This document shows, one piece after another, positions 1 to 9,834 of a stretch of 64,000 bases of DNA. The notes beneath the pieces were generated by a model, which had not been told where the DNA came from, made no database searches, and saw only the letters and a program-made list of their open reading frames with translations. Made by a program: the position numbers and the translations under genes. Numbering within the stretch: the stretch's first letter is position 1; every line of letters begins with the position of its first letter. The stretch comes from JBGPLJ01 sp035644395 (GTDB lineage Bacteria; Pseudomonadota; Gammaproteobacteria; Steroidobacterales; Steroidobacteraceae). The DNA lies in assembly GCA_035644395.1 (NCBI GenBank), contig DASQOR010000079.1:1-64000 (forward strand), given 5' to 3'.

Positions 1-50
1 CCTGCAAAGAAAGATGAGCTCCGCGCGGTGTCCATCGCATCTGCCGCTAC

Positions 51-1562
<1,512 letters not shown>

Positions 1563-1586
1563 GTCCGTTCGAGCGAAGTCGATACA

Positions 1587-1616
1587 GAACCCCGCCACGA
1601 GGCGGGGTTCTTTTTT
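1587..1616 (+). terminator. Rho-independent terminator of groEL
   Basis: A perfect 10-bp stem (gaaccccgcc / ggcggggttc) with a 4-base loop is followed at once by six T residues. It lies 24 bases after the groEL stop codon and is a canonical intrinsic terminator separating the groE operon from glnE. Confidence 0.95.
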
Positions 1617-1636
1617 GGGCTACCATTTCGCGCGCA

Positions 1637-4525
1637 ATGTCCGCGGCTCCCTCGCTTTCCAGCCTGCCTGAATCCCTGCGCGCTTCGACGCAGCGGACTC
1701 TCGATGCCTTCGCGGCGCAGGAGGGATCGGCAGGCCTTCTGGAGCGACTCCCGGCGGCCGTCCGCGACGCATTGCCGTTGGTCTGGGCCTTGAGCGATTT
1801 CGCCGGCGGGTCCTGCGCGCGCGATCCCGCCATGCTGGACGCGCTCATCGCGAGTGGCGAACTGACTGCCCGGCGGCCGCCAACCGTGCGCATGAGCCCA
1901 CTGTTCGGCGCACTCGATACGCTGACCGACGAAGTTCAATTCATGCGCGAGCTGAGGCGCGCCCGCAGGCGTGAGCTTGTGCGCATTGCCTGGCGGGACC
2001 TCGCCGGGTGGGCCGAGGTCGACGAGACACTCGCCGACCTATCCGTTGCCGCCGACGGCGCCATCGACAGCGCGGTGCGGTTTGCCACGCGCCAGCTCAT
2101 CGGTCGATTCGGCACGCCGCGGAGCCCCGACGGTTCCGCGCAGGAGCTCACCGTCATCGCCATGGGCAAGCTCGGCGGCCGGGAGCTCAACTTTTCCTCG
2201 GACGTGGATCTGGTGCTGCTCTTCCCGGAGCTTGGTGAAACGGACGGCCGGCGCTCGATCGCGAACGAAGACTTCTTCACGCGCCTCGGCCAGCAGGTCA
2301 TCCGGCTGCTCGAAACACAGACCGCCGACGGATTCGTCTACCGCGTCGACCTGAGGCTCCGGCCATTCGGTGACAGTGGACCCCTCGTTGCGAGCATCGG
2401 TGCGTTCGAAAACTATCTCGAACAGCATGGCCGCGACTGGGAGCGATACGCGTACGTCAAGGCGCGTGCGGTCACCGGATTCGCGCTCTTCGAGCAGGCG
2501 CAGCGCGACCTGCTGCGGCCCTTCGTCTATCGGCGCTACCTCGACTTTCGAGTGTTCGAGGCGTTGCGCGAGATGAAGGAGCTGATCGCGCGCGAAGTCG
2601 AGCGGCGCGAGCTCGAACACAACGTCAAGCTGGGTCCGGGGGGCATCCGGGAGATCGAATTCATCGCACAGGCGTTTCAGCTCCTGCGCGGCGGCAGTGA
2701 TCGCCGGCTGCAGCAACCGAGTCTCCTCACCGTACTGCCGCTCCTGGCGGGTGAAAGGCTGTTACCGCCGGCGACCGTCAATGATTTGCTGGCGGCGTAT
2801 CGCTACCTGCGGCGGGTCGAGAACCGCCTGCAGATGTGGGCCGACGAGCAGACGCACGACCTTCCCGAAGACGACGGTGGGCGCCTGCGCCTCGCCTGCT
2901 CGATGGGTCATGGCGATTGGCAGGCCTTCAATTCCGAGCTCGGTCGGCATCGCGCAAATGTCAGCCGGCACTTCCGCAACATCATTCTGGCGCCCGCCGA
3001 CGGTCGCGACGGCGAGCAGGCCGCGCCCGAATGGATCGCGTTCTGGTCGGCCGGGAGCGATGGCCGGCCACTGCTTGAAGGCAGCCAGCTCGCCCGCTTT
3101 GGCAATCCGGCCGAAGTGCTGCGCCGGTTGATTGCGTTGCGCGAAGGCTTCGCCGCCCGCGGCCTGGACGAAAACGGCCGGCGGCGCCTGGCGGCGTTGT
3201 TGCCACGCGTAGTGACGACCTGCGCCGCCGGCGCGGCGGCCGACGCGACGCTCGCGCGTGCGCTCGGCGTGCTCGAGGCGGTTGGCGGGCGCGCCACCTA
3301 TTTCGCTCTGCTGAACGAGAACGCGGGAGCGCTCAATCGGCTGATCGAGGTCTGCCGCCAGGGCGACTTCCTGGCGACCCAGATCTCCGGATTTCCCTTG
3401 CTGCTCGACGAACTGGTGGACGAGCGGGTGCTGGAGCAGCCCTTGACCCGCTCGCAGCTTGCGGCGGAGCTCGCAATTCGCTGCCAGAACGTGCCGGACG
3501 ACGATCCTGAGCGGGAGATCGAGGCGCTGCGCCAGTTTCAGCGCGCCGCGGTGTTTCGTGTCGCGTACTCGGAACTCAGCGGCCGGCTGCCGCTGATGAA
3601 AGTGAGCGACCGCCTCACCGAGGTCGCCGAACTCATTCTCGAGGAGGCGATGCGGCTCGCCTGGCGCCAGCTCACCCGAGTCCACGGCGTCCCGCGCTGT
3701 GGTACGGGTGAGAGTTTGCGTGCCGTCGGTATCGCCGCGGTCGCTTACGGGAAACTGGGCGGGCTCGAACTCGGCTATGGGTCGGACCTCGACCTGGTCT
3801 TCCTGCACGATTCGACCGGCGGAATTGAACGCACCGATGGCGGCAAGGCGCTCGAGAACGGCGTGTTCTTCGTCCGGCTCGCGCAGAGAATCGTGCACCT
3901 GCTGACGATGCATTCGGCGGCGGGGCGCCTCTATGAGGTGGACATGCGCCTGCGCCCAAGCGGCAAGGGCGGAATGCTGGTGACGCAGCTGCAGGAGTTC
4001 GCCCGCTACCAGAAGGAGGAAGCCTGGACCTGGGAGCACCAGGCGCTGCTGCGCGCCCGCAGCGTCGCCGGTGATCCGGACGTGCGTGCCTCATTCGAGA
4101 GCGTCAGGACGGAAATTCTGCGCCGGGCCGTCCGCCGGGAAAATCTCCGCGATGAAGTTCGGGACATGCGCGAGCGCATGCGCACCGAACTTTCCAGGAG
4201 CGGCCCGGGCGAATTCGACCTCAAGCAGGACCCGGGTGGTATCGCGGACATCGAATTCCTGGTCCAGTACTGGGCCCTCAAGTGGGCCGCCGACTATCCG
4301 GCGATCACGATGTTCACGGACAACATCCGCCAGCTCGAGTCGCTTGCCTCCGCGGCGCTCGTCGACCAGGCGATCGTCGACGATCTCGTCGGCGCCTATC
4401 TTCGTTACCGGGCGGCAACGCATCGCGCGTCGCTCGATGGTCGCGGCACGATCGTCGACGAGGCGCCGTACGCCGACACGCGAGCCGCGGTGCTGCGCGT
4501 CTGGAGCGAGACGATGCTCGACTGA
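1637..4525 (+). CDS. glnE: Bifunctional glutamine synthetase adenylyltransferase/deadenylyltransferase
   Basis: Adds AMP to, and removes it from, glutamine synthetase in response to PII signalling, tuning nitrogen assimilation in the cytoplasm. At 962 aa it matches the family's usual length of about 950. Both nucleotidyltransferase domains are visible. The N-terminal, deadenylylating copy has GKLGGRELNFSSDVDL near residues 175-192. The C-terminal, adenylylating copy has GKLGGLELGYGSDLDL near 705-720. The catalytic Asp pairs are intact in both. The ATG lies only 21 bases after the groEL terminator and has no obvious Shine-Dalgarno, so the transcript leader must be very short. The gene is complete, with no frameshift. 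Confidence 0.97.
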   Translation: MSAAPSLSSLPESLRASTQRTLDAFAAQEGSAGLLERLPAAVRDALPLVWALSDFAGGSCARDPAMLDALIASGELTARRPPTVRMSPLFGALDTLTDEVQFMRELRRARRRELVRIAWRDLAGWAEVDETLADLSVAADGAIDSAVRFATRQLIGRFGTPRSPDGSAQELTVIAMGKLGGRELNFSSDVDLVLLFPELGETDGRRSIANEDFFTRLGQQVIRLLETQTADGFVYRVDLRLRPFGDSGPLVASIGAFENYLEQHGRDWERYAYVKARAVTGFALFEQAQRDLLRPFVYRRYLDFRVFEALREMKELIAREVERRELEHNVKLGPGGIREIEFIAQAFQLLRGGSDRRLQQPSLLTVLPLLAGERLLPPATVNDLLAAYRYLRRVENRLQMWADEQTHDLPEDDGGRLRLACSMGHGDWQAFNSELGRHRANVSRHFRNIILAPADGRDGEQAAPEWIAFWSAGSDGRPLLEGSQLARFGNPAEVLRRLIALREGFAARGLDENGRRRLAALLPRVVTTCAAGAAADATLARALGVLEAVGGRATYFALLNENAGALNRLIEVCRQGDFLATQISGFPLLLDELVDERVLEQPLTRSQLAAELAIRCQNVPDDDPEREIEALRQFQRAAVFRVAYSELSGRLPLMKVSDRLTEVAELILEEAMRLAWRQLTRVHGVPRCGTGESLRAVGIAAVAYGKLGGLELGYGSDLDLVFLHDSTGGIERTDGGKALENGVFFVRLAQRIVHLLTMHSAAGRLYEVDMRLRPSGKGGMLVTQLQEFARYQKEEAWTWEHQALLRARSVAGDPDVRASFESVRTEILRRAVRRENLRDEVRDMRERMRTELSRSGPGEFDLKQDPGGIADIEFLVQYWALKWAADYPAITMFTDNIRQLESLASAALVDQAIVDDLVGAYLRYRAATHRASLDGRGTIVDEAPYADTRAAVLRVWSETMLD

Positions 4526-4549
4526 CGGCGCTCGCGCGCCTGTTATACT
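4522..4549 (+). promoter_or_regulatory. Putative sigma70 promoter for the zinc-finger gene
   Basis: An extended -10 element, TG-t-TATACT (TG at 4541-4542, hexamer 4544-4549), lies 38 bases before the small zinc-finger gene. A weak -35 (ctgacg, 4522-4527) is 16 bases upstream and overlaps the glnE stop codon. A/T-rich -10 motifs stand out in this GC-rich sequence. No transcript evidence is available. Confidence 0.5.
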
Positions 4550-4586
4550 TCGCGCCCGGGTTGCACCCGCTCGAGGTCGCCGGAAA

Positions 4587-4790
4587 ATGCCCGCCGCAGA
4601 CAACGTCCGGCCGCTCATCCAGCCGAATGCGCAGAATCGCTACGAGGTTTCCGCTTCGGACCTGCCGCTCGCCTGCCCGATGCCGCAGATGTACCTGTGG
4701 AATTCGCACCCCCGGGTGTACCTCGCGATCGAGGAAACTGGCCGGGCGAAATGTCCGTACTGCGGCGCCGAGTACGCGCTTCGCAACTGA
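4587..4790 (+). CDS. Small zinc-finger (CHCC-type) protein
   Basis: A 67-aa cytoplasmic protein of the zf-CHCC family (related to the NDUFS6 zinc-finger fold). The probable zinc ligands are C30, H41, C56 and C59, the last two in a CPYC knuckle. Its molecular role in bacteria is unknown. In related gammaproteobacteria such genes often sit near ilvE and LPS-core genes, and here glnE is upstream and LPS genes lie beyond the next gene. The stop codon TGA (4788-4790) lies inside the left arm of the long palindrome that follows, so insertion of the repeat may have redefined the C-terminus. Confidence 0.85.
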   Translation: MPAADNVRPLIQPNAQNRYEVSASDLPLACPMPQMYLWNSHPRVYLAIEETGRAKCPYCGAEYALRN

Positions 4791-4854
4791 AAAATGGGGA
4801 CATTCCTGATTTCGCAGTGTCTCGCGCGAAATCAGGAATGTCCCCATTTTTCAG
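4787..4854. repeat. 29-bp perfect palindrome between convergent genes (copy 1)
   Basis: Left arm 4787-4815 and right arm 4826-4854 are exact reverse complements (29/29) around a 10-base loop. The core is GGGGACATTCCTGATTT, bounded by A5 on one side and T5 on the other, so the hairpin could terminate transcription in both directions. The same core recurs at 37152-37228, also between convergent genes. The arms supply the TGA stop codons of both flanking genes. It is probably a REP-like or mobile palindromic element. No transposase gene is present in the window. Confidence 0.9.
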
Positions 4855-5252
4855 TACTTGCGGTAGGACTTCTCTTCGACGATCGACGAGCCGAGCTTGT
4901 CGTTGATGCGGCGCTTGAGCTTCGCACGCTCGTCATTCTCCACGTAGACCGACCGCGCGAGCTCGATGAAGCGCGCATCGAAACTGCGTGCCCGCTCCTT
5001 GTCCCGGATGTCGTCTTCGATCACCCACAGCCGCGTGTTGACGGCTTCGAGGGCGGCGGTCTCCGCCGTTACGTCCCTGGCCGGGCCTGCGTTAGCGTAT
5101 GGCGAAGCGCGCCAGGTCCGCTCGAGCACATCGAGCTCGTGGCGTACGTTCGCGAGCTTCGCGGCGTCTTCCATACGCGCAGCCTTGATCCTGAGGATCG
5201 TGATCTTGTCGAGGAGTTCGCCGGGTGACACCGGCACGAGGAGTTCGGACAT
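4851..5252 (-). CDS. DUF6165 family protein
   Basis: A 133-aa protein beginning MSELLVPVSPGELLDKITIL, the hallmark N-terminus of the DUF6165 family, followed by a charged helical region rich in Arg, Glu and Lys with likely coiled-coil character. Function is unknown. Family members tend to lie in LPS or glycosyltransferase loci, and here the gene starts 11 bases after the stop of a GT9 glycosyltransferase, so the two are probably cotranscribed. A GAGG ribosome-binding site precedes this start. A longer in-frame start exists at 5309 but would overlap the upstream gene. The stop codon lies in the palindrome at 4826-4854. Confidence 0.85.
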   Translation of the reverse strand: MSELLVPVSPGELLDKITILRIKAARMEDAAKLANVRHELDVLERTWRASPYANAGPARDVTAETAALEAVNTRLWVIEDDIRDKERARSFDARFIELARSVYVENDERAKLKRRINDKLGSSIVEEKSYRKY

Positions 5253-5263
5253 GCTTGACCTCG

Positions 5264-6343
5264 CTAGACGGCGTTGCGCCGGGGCAGGCGTGTGCGCTTG
5301 CGCATCCATTCGTCGAGCTTGCGATTGACGTCATCCGGCGTGATCAGATCCATCACACCCTTCCTTTCGATTTTCGTGTGCCAGGGGATCTGGTCGGCCG
5401 GCCGCTTGAGAAAGCGGCGCGCCGCCTCGTCGTATTTGTTGACGCACCACTGGCGGCTGAAATACGGGCCGCTGCGCTCCGGGTTGGTCGCGGCGTACAA
5501 GCCGATCACCGGCGTGCCGACCGCGTTCGCGAGGTGCACGGGACCCGCGTCAGGGCTCACCAGCACGTCGGCCTTTTCGAGCAGCGCGAGCAGTTGCGGC
5601 AGCGTGTCCTTGCCGATCTGATTCACGATCGGCACGGCTGCCAGGCGCTCGATCTCGCGTCCACACGCGCGCTCCATTTCGGACGGGCCGCCACAGAGCA
5701 CGACGCGTATCCCATGCGTGCGCACGGCATGCTCGATCACGGCCGCGTAGTGCTCGACGCGCCAGTTGCGCCGCGGGTGACTCGAGCAGGGGCTCACGAC
5801 GAGCGTCGGCCGCTTGTCGTCGATGATGCCGGCGGCGTAGTCGTAGGCCTCGTCCGGCAGCGGGATGTCCCATTGCATGATCCGGTCGTGCACGCCAAGT
5901 GCCTCGGCGAAGCCATACAGGCTGTCGAGGACATGTTCGCGGGCCCGCGGCGCGATCCGGTTCGTAGTGAAGAGCCACTGCAGTTCGCGGGCCCGCTCGC
6001 GGTCGAATCCGAGCTTGATCGGTGCGCGCACCAGCGTCGACAGCAGGCTCGCGCGGATCGCGAGCTGCATGTGCAGGAGCAGATCGAAACGCCGGCCGCG
6101 CAGCTCCTCGCGCAGGCGGAAGTATTCGCGGAGGCTGTGGCGCTTGTCGAAGGTGATAAACTCGACCTCGCCGACGAGGCTCATGAGCCGGGCTTCGTTC
6201 TTGCCGATGATCCACGTGATTTTCGCGTCCGGCCACCGCTGTTGCAGTGTCCGGATGACGGGCAGCACGTGGCAGGCGTCGCCGAGCGCCGAGAGGCGCA
6301 GCACGCAGATACGGCTGGGAGGATTGGCGAGCTTGACCGGCAT
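5264..6343 (-). CDS. Glycosyltransferase family 9 (heptosyltransferase-like)
   Basis: About 359 aa. GT9 enzymes transfer heptose or related sugars from ADP-activated donors to the growing LPS core at the cytoplasmic face of the inner membrane. Visible family features are the N-terminal Rossmann start ICVLRLSALGDACHVLPVI and the C-terminal donor-site motif SPDAGPVHLANAVGTPVIGLY. The acceptor cannot be read from sequence; WaaF-, WaaC- and WaaQ-like roles are all possible. The start at 6343 is chosen because MPVKL lies just before the domain; its ATG shares the palindrome CATG with the start of divergent kdkA. Alternative in-frame starts lie at 6406 and between. The gene clusters with DUF6165, kdkA and waaA. 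Confidence 0.9.
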   Translation of the reverse strand: MPVKLANPPSRICVLRLSALGDACHVLPVIRTLQQRWPDAKITWIIGKNEARLMSLVGEVEFITFDKRHSLREYFRLREELRGRRFDLLLHMQLAIRASLLSTLVRAPIKLGFDRERARELQWLFTTNRIAPRAREHVLDSLYGFAEALGVHDRIMQWDIPLPDEAYDYAAGIIDDKRPTLVVSPCSSHPRRNWRVEHYAAVIEHAVRTHGIRVVLCGGPSEMERACGREIERLAAVPIVNQIGKDTLPQLLALLEKADVLVSPDAGPVHLANAVGTPVIGLYAATNPERSGPYFSRQWCVNKYDEAARRFLKRPADQIPWHTKIERKGVMDLITPDDVNRKLDEWMRKRTRLPRRNAV

Positions 6344-7100
6344 GTTGGAGCAGCGCGTCGCAATCGAGGGCGGCGCCATCCTAGCGGAGGCATCCGAGAG
6401 CGGCAACGCTGCGACCGCCTGGTTTTTCGCTCATCCCGCATTCGATTCGATCGCCGCCGAGGCCGGGCAGGTTTCGGTCACGAAAGGACGGGGCGGCGCT
6501 TTCTTCGTCGACGTCGCAGGGCATCGCTGGGTGACGCGGCCCTATCGGCGGGGCGGTTTCATCGCGAACTTCAGCCGCAACCGCTACCTCTGGACCGGCG
6601 AGGAGCGCGTGCGGAGCTTTCGCGAATGGCGCACGCTCGCGGCGTTGAGTGCGCTCGGCTTGCCCGTGCCGAAACCGGTTGCCGCGCGTTACCGGCGTCT
6701 GGGCTGGACGTACCGGGCGGATCTCATCACGGAGCGCCTCGAGGCCACCGAGCCGCTGTCGGCGCGCCTGGAAATCGAGCCGCTGTCGTTGACGCTCTGG
6801 ATCGAGACTGGCCGGGTATTGAGGCGGCTGCAGGACGCGGGCGCGTATCATGCCGACCTCAACGCTCACAACATCCTCATCGACTCGAGCAACCGCGTTT
6901 TCGTCGTCGACTTTGATCGCGGCAGCATCAGGCGTCCCGGACCCTGGCGGGATGCGAATCTCGCCCGCCTCTACCGTTCGCTGCGCAAAGTCAGCGCACC
7001 GCTCGCGCCGGACCGCTTTGGCAACACCGAATGGGAGACGCTGCTCGCGGGCTATCGCTCGTTGCCCGCGGCCGCGGGTGCGGCGCCCGGTCCCGCCTGA
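6342..7100 (+). CDS. kdkA: 3-deoxy-D-manno-octulosonic acid (Kdo) kinase
   Basis: A 252-aa protein kinase-like enzyme that phosphorylates the Kdo residue of lipid A-linked LPS at the inner membrane. The C-terminal half carries the kinase catalytic motif GAYHADLNAHNILID (Asp and Asn of the HxDxxxxN loop) and FVVDFDRGS, equivalent to DFG. The upstream segment RPYRRGGFIANFSRNRYLW matches the KdkA/WaaP family. It ends 4 bases before waaA, so the two are almost certainly coupled. In known cases Kdo kinases occur in species whose WaaA adds a single Kdo. The ATG overlaps the divergent GT9 start in a shared CATG, and neither gene has a strong Shine-Dalgarno there. Confidence 0.93.
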   Translation: MLEQRVAIEGGAILAEASESGNAATAWFFAHPAFDSIAAEAGQVSVTKGRGGAFFVDVAGHRWVTRPYRRGGFIANFSRNRYLWTGEERVRSFREWRTLAALSALGLPVPKPVAARYRRLGWTYRADLITERLEATEPLSARLEIEPLSLTLWIETGRVLRRLQDAGAYHADLNAHNILIDSSNRVFVVDFDRGSIRRPGPWRDANLARLYRSLRKVSAPLAPDRFGNTEWETLLAGYRSLPAAAGAAPGPA

Positions 7101-7104
7101 ACGG

Positions 7105-8367
7105 ATGCGTATCGTCTACATTCTGCTCGCGCGCCTCGCCGTACCCTTCGCTTTTGCGACCGTGCTCTGGCGCGGCTTCAGTGACCGTGTCTACTGGGAG
7201 CGGCTCGGGGAGCGCTTCGGTTTCGGCGATGCGCGTCTTGCGGAGCCCAGCATCTGGGTGCATGCCGTTTCGGTTGGCGAAGTGCAGGCTTCCGCGGCGC
7301 TCGTGCGCGCGCTGCGCGCACGCTACCCGGCGATTCCGCTGGTGCTGACGACCGTCACGCCAACCGGCTGGGCTCTCGCGAAAAGCCTCTTCGGCGACAC
7401 GATCGAATACAGCTACGCGCCCTACGACCTGCCGGGATCCGTGCGCCGGTTTTTCGATCGAACCCGGCCGCGGCTCGCGATCATCCTGGAAACCGAACTC
7501 TGGCCGACGCTCTATCACGAGTGCGGCAAGCGCAACATTCCGCTCGTGCTGGCAAGTGCGCGCATTTCACCGCGCTCCGTATCGCGTTACCGCCTGCTCG
7601 TGAGTCTCTTTCGACAGACGTTGTCGAATGGCATTGTGATAGCCGCGCAGAGTGAAAGCGACGCCGAGCGGTTCCGTTCGATCGGGGCGAATCCCGCCCG
7701 GACCCACGTCACGGGCAACATCAAGTTCGACTTCCAGATTCCGTCGGCGCTGGTGGCCGACGGTCGGACCCTGCGAGCGGTCTACGCAGGTGGGCGACCC
7801 GTCTGGATTGCGGGTAGCACCCACCCCGGCGAGGAAGACATCGTGCTCGATGCGCATGTGCGCGTGATGGCGAACGTGCGGGACGCGCTGCTGATCCTGG
7901 TACCGAGGCATCCGAACCGTTTCGATGACGCGGCGGCTAACCTAAAGCGGCGCGCCCTGACATTCGTTCGCCGCAGCCGCGACCGGTCCGCCGCGCCTTC
8001 GGCCCAGGTGTTGCTCGTCGACACGCTTGGGGAGCTGATGACCTTCTACGCGGCTGCGGATATTGCGTTCGTCGGCGGCAGCCTCGTGCGCGTGGGCGGG
8101 CACAACCTGCTGGAGCCGGCTGCGCTCGGCCTCCCGATCCTCTCCGGGCCGAACACCTTCAATGCGGAGAGCATCGCCCGCCTGCTGATCGAGGTGGGAG
8201 CCGTGCGCACCGTGCGCGATCCGCAGGAGCTTGGTGATGGCGTGTCCGGGTTCCTGCGCGACCCAGCCGCCCGACGCGAGGCGGGCGAGCGCGGACGCGC
8301 GACGGTCGAGGCCAACCGTGGCGCGCTCGAAAGGCTGCTCGCGCTGATCGCGCCGCTGATGAGCTAG
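7105..8367 (+). CDS. waaA: Kdo transferase (3-deoxy-D-manno-octulosonic acid transferase)
   Basis: A 420-aa membrane-anchored GT30 enzyme that moves Kdo from CMP-Kdo onto lipid IVA, the first LPS-core step. The N-terminal hydrophobic segment (residues about 1-20) anchors it. The motifs WVHAVSVGEVQAS, LTTVTPTGW, ILETELWP and the C-terminal FVGGSLVRVGGHNLLEPAALG are family signatures. It follows kdkA with a 4-base gap and faces tolC convergently 13 bases away. Next to a Kdo kinase it is predicted to be monofunctional, but sequence alone does not prove this. Confidence 0.96.
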   Translation: MRIVYILLARLAVPFAFATVLWRGFSDRVYWERLGERFGFGDARLAEPSIWVHAVSVGEVQASAALVRALRARYPAIPLVLTTVTPTGWALAKSLFGDTIEYSYAPYDLPGSVRRFFDRTRPRLAIILETELWPTLYHECGKRNIPLVLASARISPRSVSRYRLLVSLFRQTLSNGIVIAAQSESDAERFRSIGANPARTHVTGNIKFDFQIPSALVADGRTLRAVYAGGRPVWIAGSTHPGEEDIVLDAHVRVMANVRDALLILVPRHPNRFDDAAANLKRRALTFVRRSRDRSAAPSAQVLLVDTLGELMTFYAAADIAFVGGSLVRVGGHNLLEPAALGLPILSGPNTFNAESIARLLIEVGAVRTVRDPQELGDGVSGFLRDPAARREAGERGRATVEANRGALERLLALIAPLMS

Positions 8368-8380
8368 CGCGAACGCGCGG

Positions 8381-9811
8381 CTACTTGGGCGCGTCTTTCG
8401 ACGTGTCCTTCGATGTGTCCTGGGGCAGACTTTGCTCGGGCGTCTGCTCCTTGAACCAGGAATTGATTTCCTTCAGGTCTTCTTCATTGAGGTTGCCGGC
8501 GGCGATCTTCAGCTGGATCACGTTGAGGAGGTAATCGTAGCGGCTGCGCAGATAGGTGGTCGCAGCCTGCACCAGCGTGCGCCGCGACAGCAGGACGTCG
8601 ACTGCCGTGCGCGTGCCAACCTCGTAACCGGCTTCGGTCGCTTTCAACGCCGTGCGGCTCGATTCGAACGCCTGTCGCAATGCCTGGACGCGTGACATTT
8701 CGCTCAACACGCCGAGGTAAGCATCGCGCGCAGCGCGCTCGGTCTCGCGCGAGGTGCGTACGTAGCGCTGGTTCGCAGCCTGGTAGCGATATTCCGCCTG
8801 GCGCACCTTCGACTGCGTGGCGCCGCTGGAGAAGATAGGCACTGTCACCTGCAGCTGCAGCAAGTTGTCATCGAAATTGCTGTCGGCCGGCGAAGCCAGG
8901 CCGTCCACCGTGTGGGTGCCCGTGATATCCGTGTTGGACCTCGTGACGCCGAGCGACACTGACGGCAGATGGCCGCCGAAGGCCACGCGCACGTTGTCGT
9001 GTGCGATGTCGCTCGCAAGGTGGCTTGAGGTGAGGGCGAGGTTCTGTTTCATCGACGTCTCGACCCAGCTTTCCTGATCCGCGGGGCTCGGCGGCAGCAG
9101 CGGCAAGTCCTCGCCGGGACGCGCAAGTGCTGGTGTCGGTTGTCCGGTGATTTCGCGCAGGAACTCCTGCGTTGTCGCAAGGGAGCGCTTGGCCGCGATG
9201 ACATCGGCCGTGCCCGTATCGTGAGCTGCTTTGGCTTCCTGCACGTCGGTGACGGCGATCAGGCCGACCTCGAAGCGCTTCTCCGCCTGCTCGAGCTGGC
9301 GTGTCACCGCTTCCGTCGCCGCCTCTTGTGCTCGCAGGTTGTCCTCTGCCGCAAGCACGTCGAAATAGCGGGTCGCCACACGCAGCATCAGACCCTGCTG
9401 CGCTGCCTTGTAGTCCGCCTCGGCCTGGGCGAGCTCACTGCTCGAGCGCTTCAAGGCAACCCACTGCTCCCACTGGAATACCGTCTGTTGCAGCTGCAGC
9501 TGCCAGTACTTCGTTTTCGTGTCACTGCGTGACTGCGATGGGACGTACAGGCCGGTGTTGGGGTCGATGTTGGTAAATGAGCCGTCCGGCTTGTCCCTGT
9601 TGTACTGGCCGAATCCGTTGATCTGCGGCAGCAGTGCCGCCCAAGCCTGCGGCCGCGATTCGCGGGCTGCAAGCCGGTTGGCGTCGGCTTCGCGAATCGA
9701 CGGATCGGCCTGCAAAGCTTGCTGATAGATCGCCATGAGATCCGCCGCGGGCGCCGCTGCGGTCAGACCCAGGCCCAGGATGGTCGAGCAGAACAGGACA
9801 CGGACTCGCAT
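8381..9811 (-). CDS. tolC: TolC family outer-membrane channel protein
   Basis: A 476-aa outer-membrane efflux duct that joins RND/ABC exporters and type I secretion systems to the outside. It has a Sec signal peptide (about residues 1-23, ending TAAAPAA). The mature N-terminus ADLMAIYQQALQADPSIREA is typical of TolC, followed by two repeated helical outer-membrane efflux domains with long coiled-coil segments. The C-terminus carries a Lys/Asp-rich tail with a repeated DTSKD. A strong Shine-Dalgarno (GAGGGAG) lies 5 bases before the ATG. No inner-membrane exporter is adjacent, as expected for a shared TolC. Confidence 0.95.
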   Translation of the reverse strand: MRVRVLFCSTILGLGLTAAAPAADLMAIYQQALQADPSIREADANRLAARESRPQAWAALLPQINGFGQYNRDKPDGSFTNIDPNTGLYVPSQSRSDTKTKYWQLQLQQTVFQWEQWVALKRSSSELAQAEADYKAAQQGLMLRVATRYFDVLAAEDNLRAQEAATEAVTRQLEQAEKRFEVGLIAVTDVQEAKAAHDTGTADVIAAKRSLATTQEFLREITGQPTPALARPGEDLPLLPPSPADQESWVETSMKQNLALTSSHLASDIAHDNVRVAFGGHLPSVSLGVTRSNTDITGTHTVDGLASPADSNFDDNLLQLQVTVPIFSSGATQSKVRQAEYRYQAANQRYVRTSRETERAARDAYLGVLSEMSRVQALRQAFESSRTALKATEAGYEVGTRTAVDVLLSRRTLVQAATTYLRSRYDYLLNVIQLKIAAGNLNEEDLKEINSWFKEQTPEQSLPQDTSKDTSKDAPK

Positions 9812-9834
9812 ATCGCTCCCTCGGATAACAGGAA

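Noticed and set aside
2762..4039. Long open frame (425 codons) on the minus strand across glnE
   Set aside because: It lies wholly inside the well-supported glnE gene and its translation resembles no protein. Such antisense frames are expected at this GC content, because third-position G/C removes stop codons.
5225..6916. 563-codon plus-strand frame antisense to DUF6165 and the GT9 gene
   Set aside because: The opposite strand carries clear family motifs. This frame is a codon-bias shadow, and its far end overlaps kdkA in a different frame.
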